Shown: positions 5,440 to 5,606 of the stretch, piece after piece
Layout: every line of letters starts with the position of its first letter
How positions within the stretch are numbered: the first letter of the stretch is position 1
NCBI GenBank assembly: GCA_017526725.1
Contig: JAFXRA010000043.1
Location: 1 to 5,606 of the forward strand
Source: Candidatus Rifleibacteriota bacterium
Lineage (GTDB): Bacteria; Riflebacteria; Ozemobacteria; Ozemobacterales; Ozemobacteraceae
Length of the DNA: 5,606 nucleotides
Reading direction: 5' to 3'
Notes under the pieces: generated by a model
What the model was told of the DNA's origin: nothing
What the model saw: only the letters and a program-made list of their open reading frames with translations
Databases searched by the model: none
Made by a program: the position numbers and the translations under genes

Positions 5440-5481
5440 CCCCTAGATTGCTTACGCAATCTTTTCCCTTTAATAAAGGGG
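5440..5481 (-). terminator. Palindromic REP-like element, possible terminator of a gene to the right
   Basis: Two hairpins lie side by side. AGATTGC (5445-5451)/GCAATCT (5456-5462) has a 4-base loop that reads GTAA, a GNRA tetraloop, on the minus strand. CCCTTT (5466-5471)/AAAGGG (5475-5480) has a 3-base loop. The outer CCCC (5440-5443) can also pair with GGGG (5478-5481). On the minus strand the outer stem is followed by ATTTTTGAG, so it could end a transcript entering from beyond the right edge. TAGATTGC...GCAATCT resembles short palindromic repeats frequent between genes in many bacteria, so a REP-type repeat is an equal alternative. Confidence 0.45.
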
Positions 5482-5596
5482 CTTAAAAAATTGCACTCAA
5501 TTATTGATTGCTTGTAATAGACGGTTATATCAGTTATTTGCTTTTGCTAAAACATTCCCCTTATCTCTAAGCTCTTCTCTCTTATCTCTCTCAATA

Positions 5597-5606
5597 CAGA
5601 GACCGC
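5597..5606 (+). repeat. Start of a further GAGACC unit, cut by the window edge
   Basis: The last ten bases, CAGAGACCGC, are identical to 3509-3518, where they open the third GAGACC unit and direct repeat copy B. Ten bases alone are weak evidence, but the position in a repeat-rich spacer supports another copy continuing past the edge. Confidence 0.35.

Larger units (their letters stand above)
5338..5593. repeat. MITE-like non-coding segment bounded by imperfect inverted purine/pyrimidine repeats
   Basis: The left arm (about 5339-5384) begins AGAGAGATAAGAGA and ends GAGGGAATTGTTTT. The right arm (about 5550-5593), reverse-complemented, begins GAGAGAGATAAGAGA and ends AAGGGGAATGTTTT. The arms are about 42 bases long, match with scattered differences, and enclose about 165 bases with no credible gene. 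The left arm is also a direct relative of the purine-rich blocks at 779-820 and 3343-3383. No target-site duplication was seen next to the arms. Low sequence complexity makes part of the match easy to obtain by chance. Confidence 0.45.

Overview
The window is AT-rich bacterial DNA in which all four recognisable genes lie on the minus strand, so transcription runs from right to left. In that order they are a MalF-type sugar-transport permease (5269-4418), a MalG-type permease (4418-3567), a large exported protein with a DUF2225-like zinc-ribbon head and a helical-repeat body (3309-952), and the first 228 codons of an extracellular sugar-binding protein (686 to beyond the left edge). No tRNA, rRNA, CRISPR array, transposase or phage gene was seen.

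The two permeases overlap by one base (TAATG) and are clearly co-translated. With the binding protein they make up most of a CUT1-family carbohydrate ABC importer. No ATPase is present. CUT1 systems often borrow a shared MsmX/MalK-type ATPase encoded elsewhere, so this absence is not surprising. The binding-protein gene is separated from the permeases by about 2.9 kb that holds the DUF2225-like gene, which is an unusual layout. That protein has a signal peptide, a four-cysteine head of the type CPLCG...CPYC, an acidic linker, TPR-like helices and a HEAT-like C-terminus. Whether it takes part in transport cannot be told from the sequence.

The three spacers (687-951, 3310-3566, 5270-5606) are rich in repeats. 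Each has a purine-rich block related to TTAGAGATAAGAGATAAG. GAGACC-centred hairpin units occur at about 900-947, 3425-3475 and 3511-3535, and another begins at the right edge (5599-5606). A 50-bp direct duplication lies just past the permease operon. The right spacer holds a roughly 255-bp non-coding segment bounded by imperfect inverted repeats and resembles a MITE. These look like parts of dispersed intergenic repeat families and are the least explained part of the window.

Organism: the low GC, the sugar ABC importer, and a binding protein with a signal peptide but no acceptable lipobox (suggesting a soluble periplasmic protein) point to a diderm, perhaps host- or gut-associated. The HEAT-like tail of the DUF2225-like protein recalls proteins I associate with the PVC group (Lentisphaerae, Planctomycetes), and DUF2225/TPR proteins also occur in spirochaetes. 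The phylum remains open.
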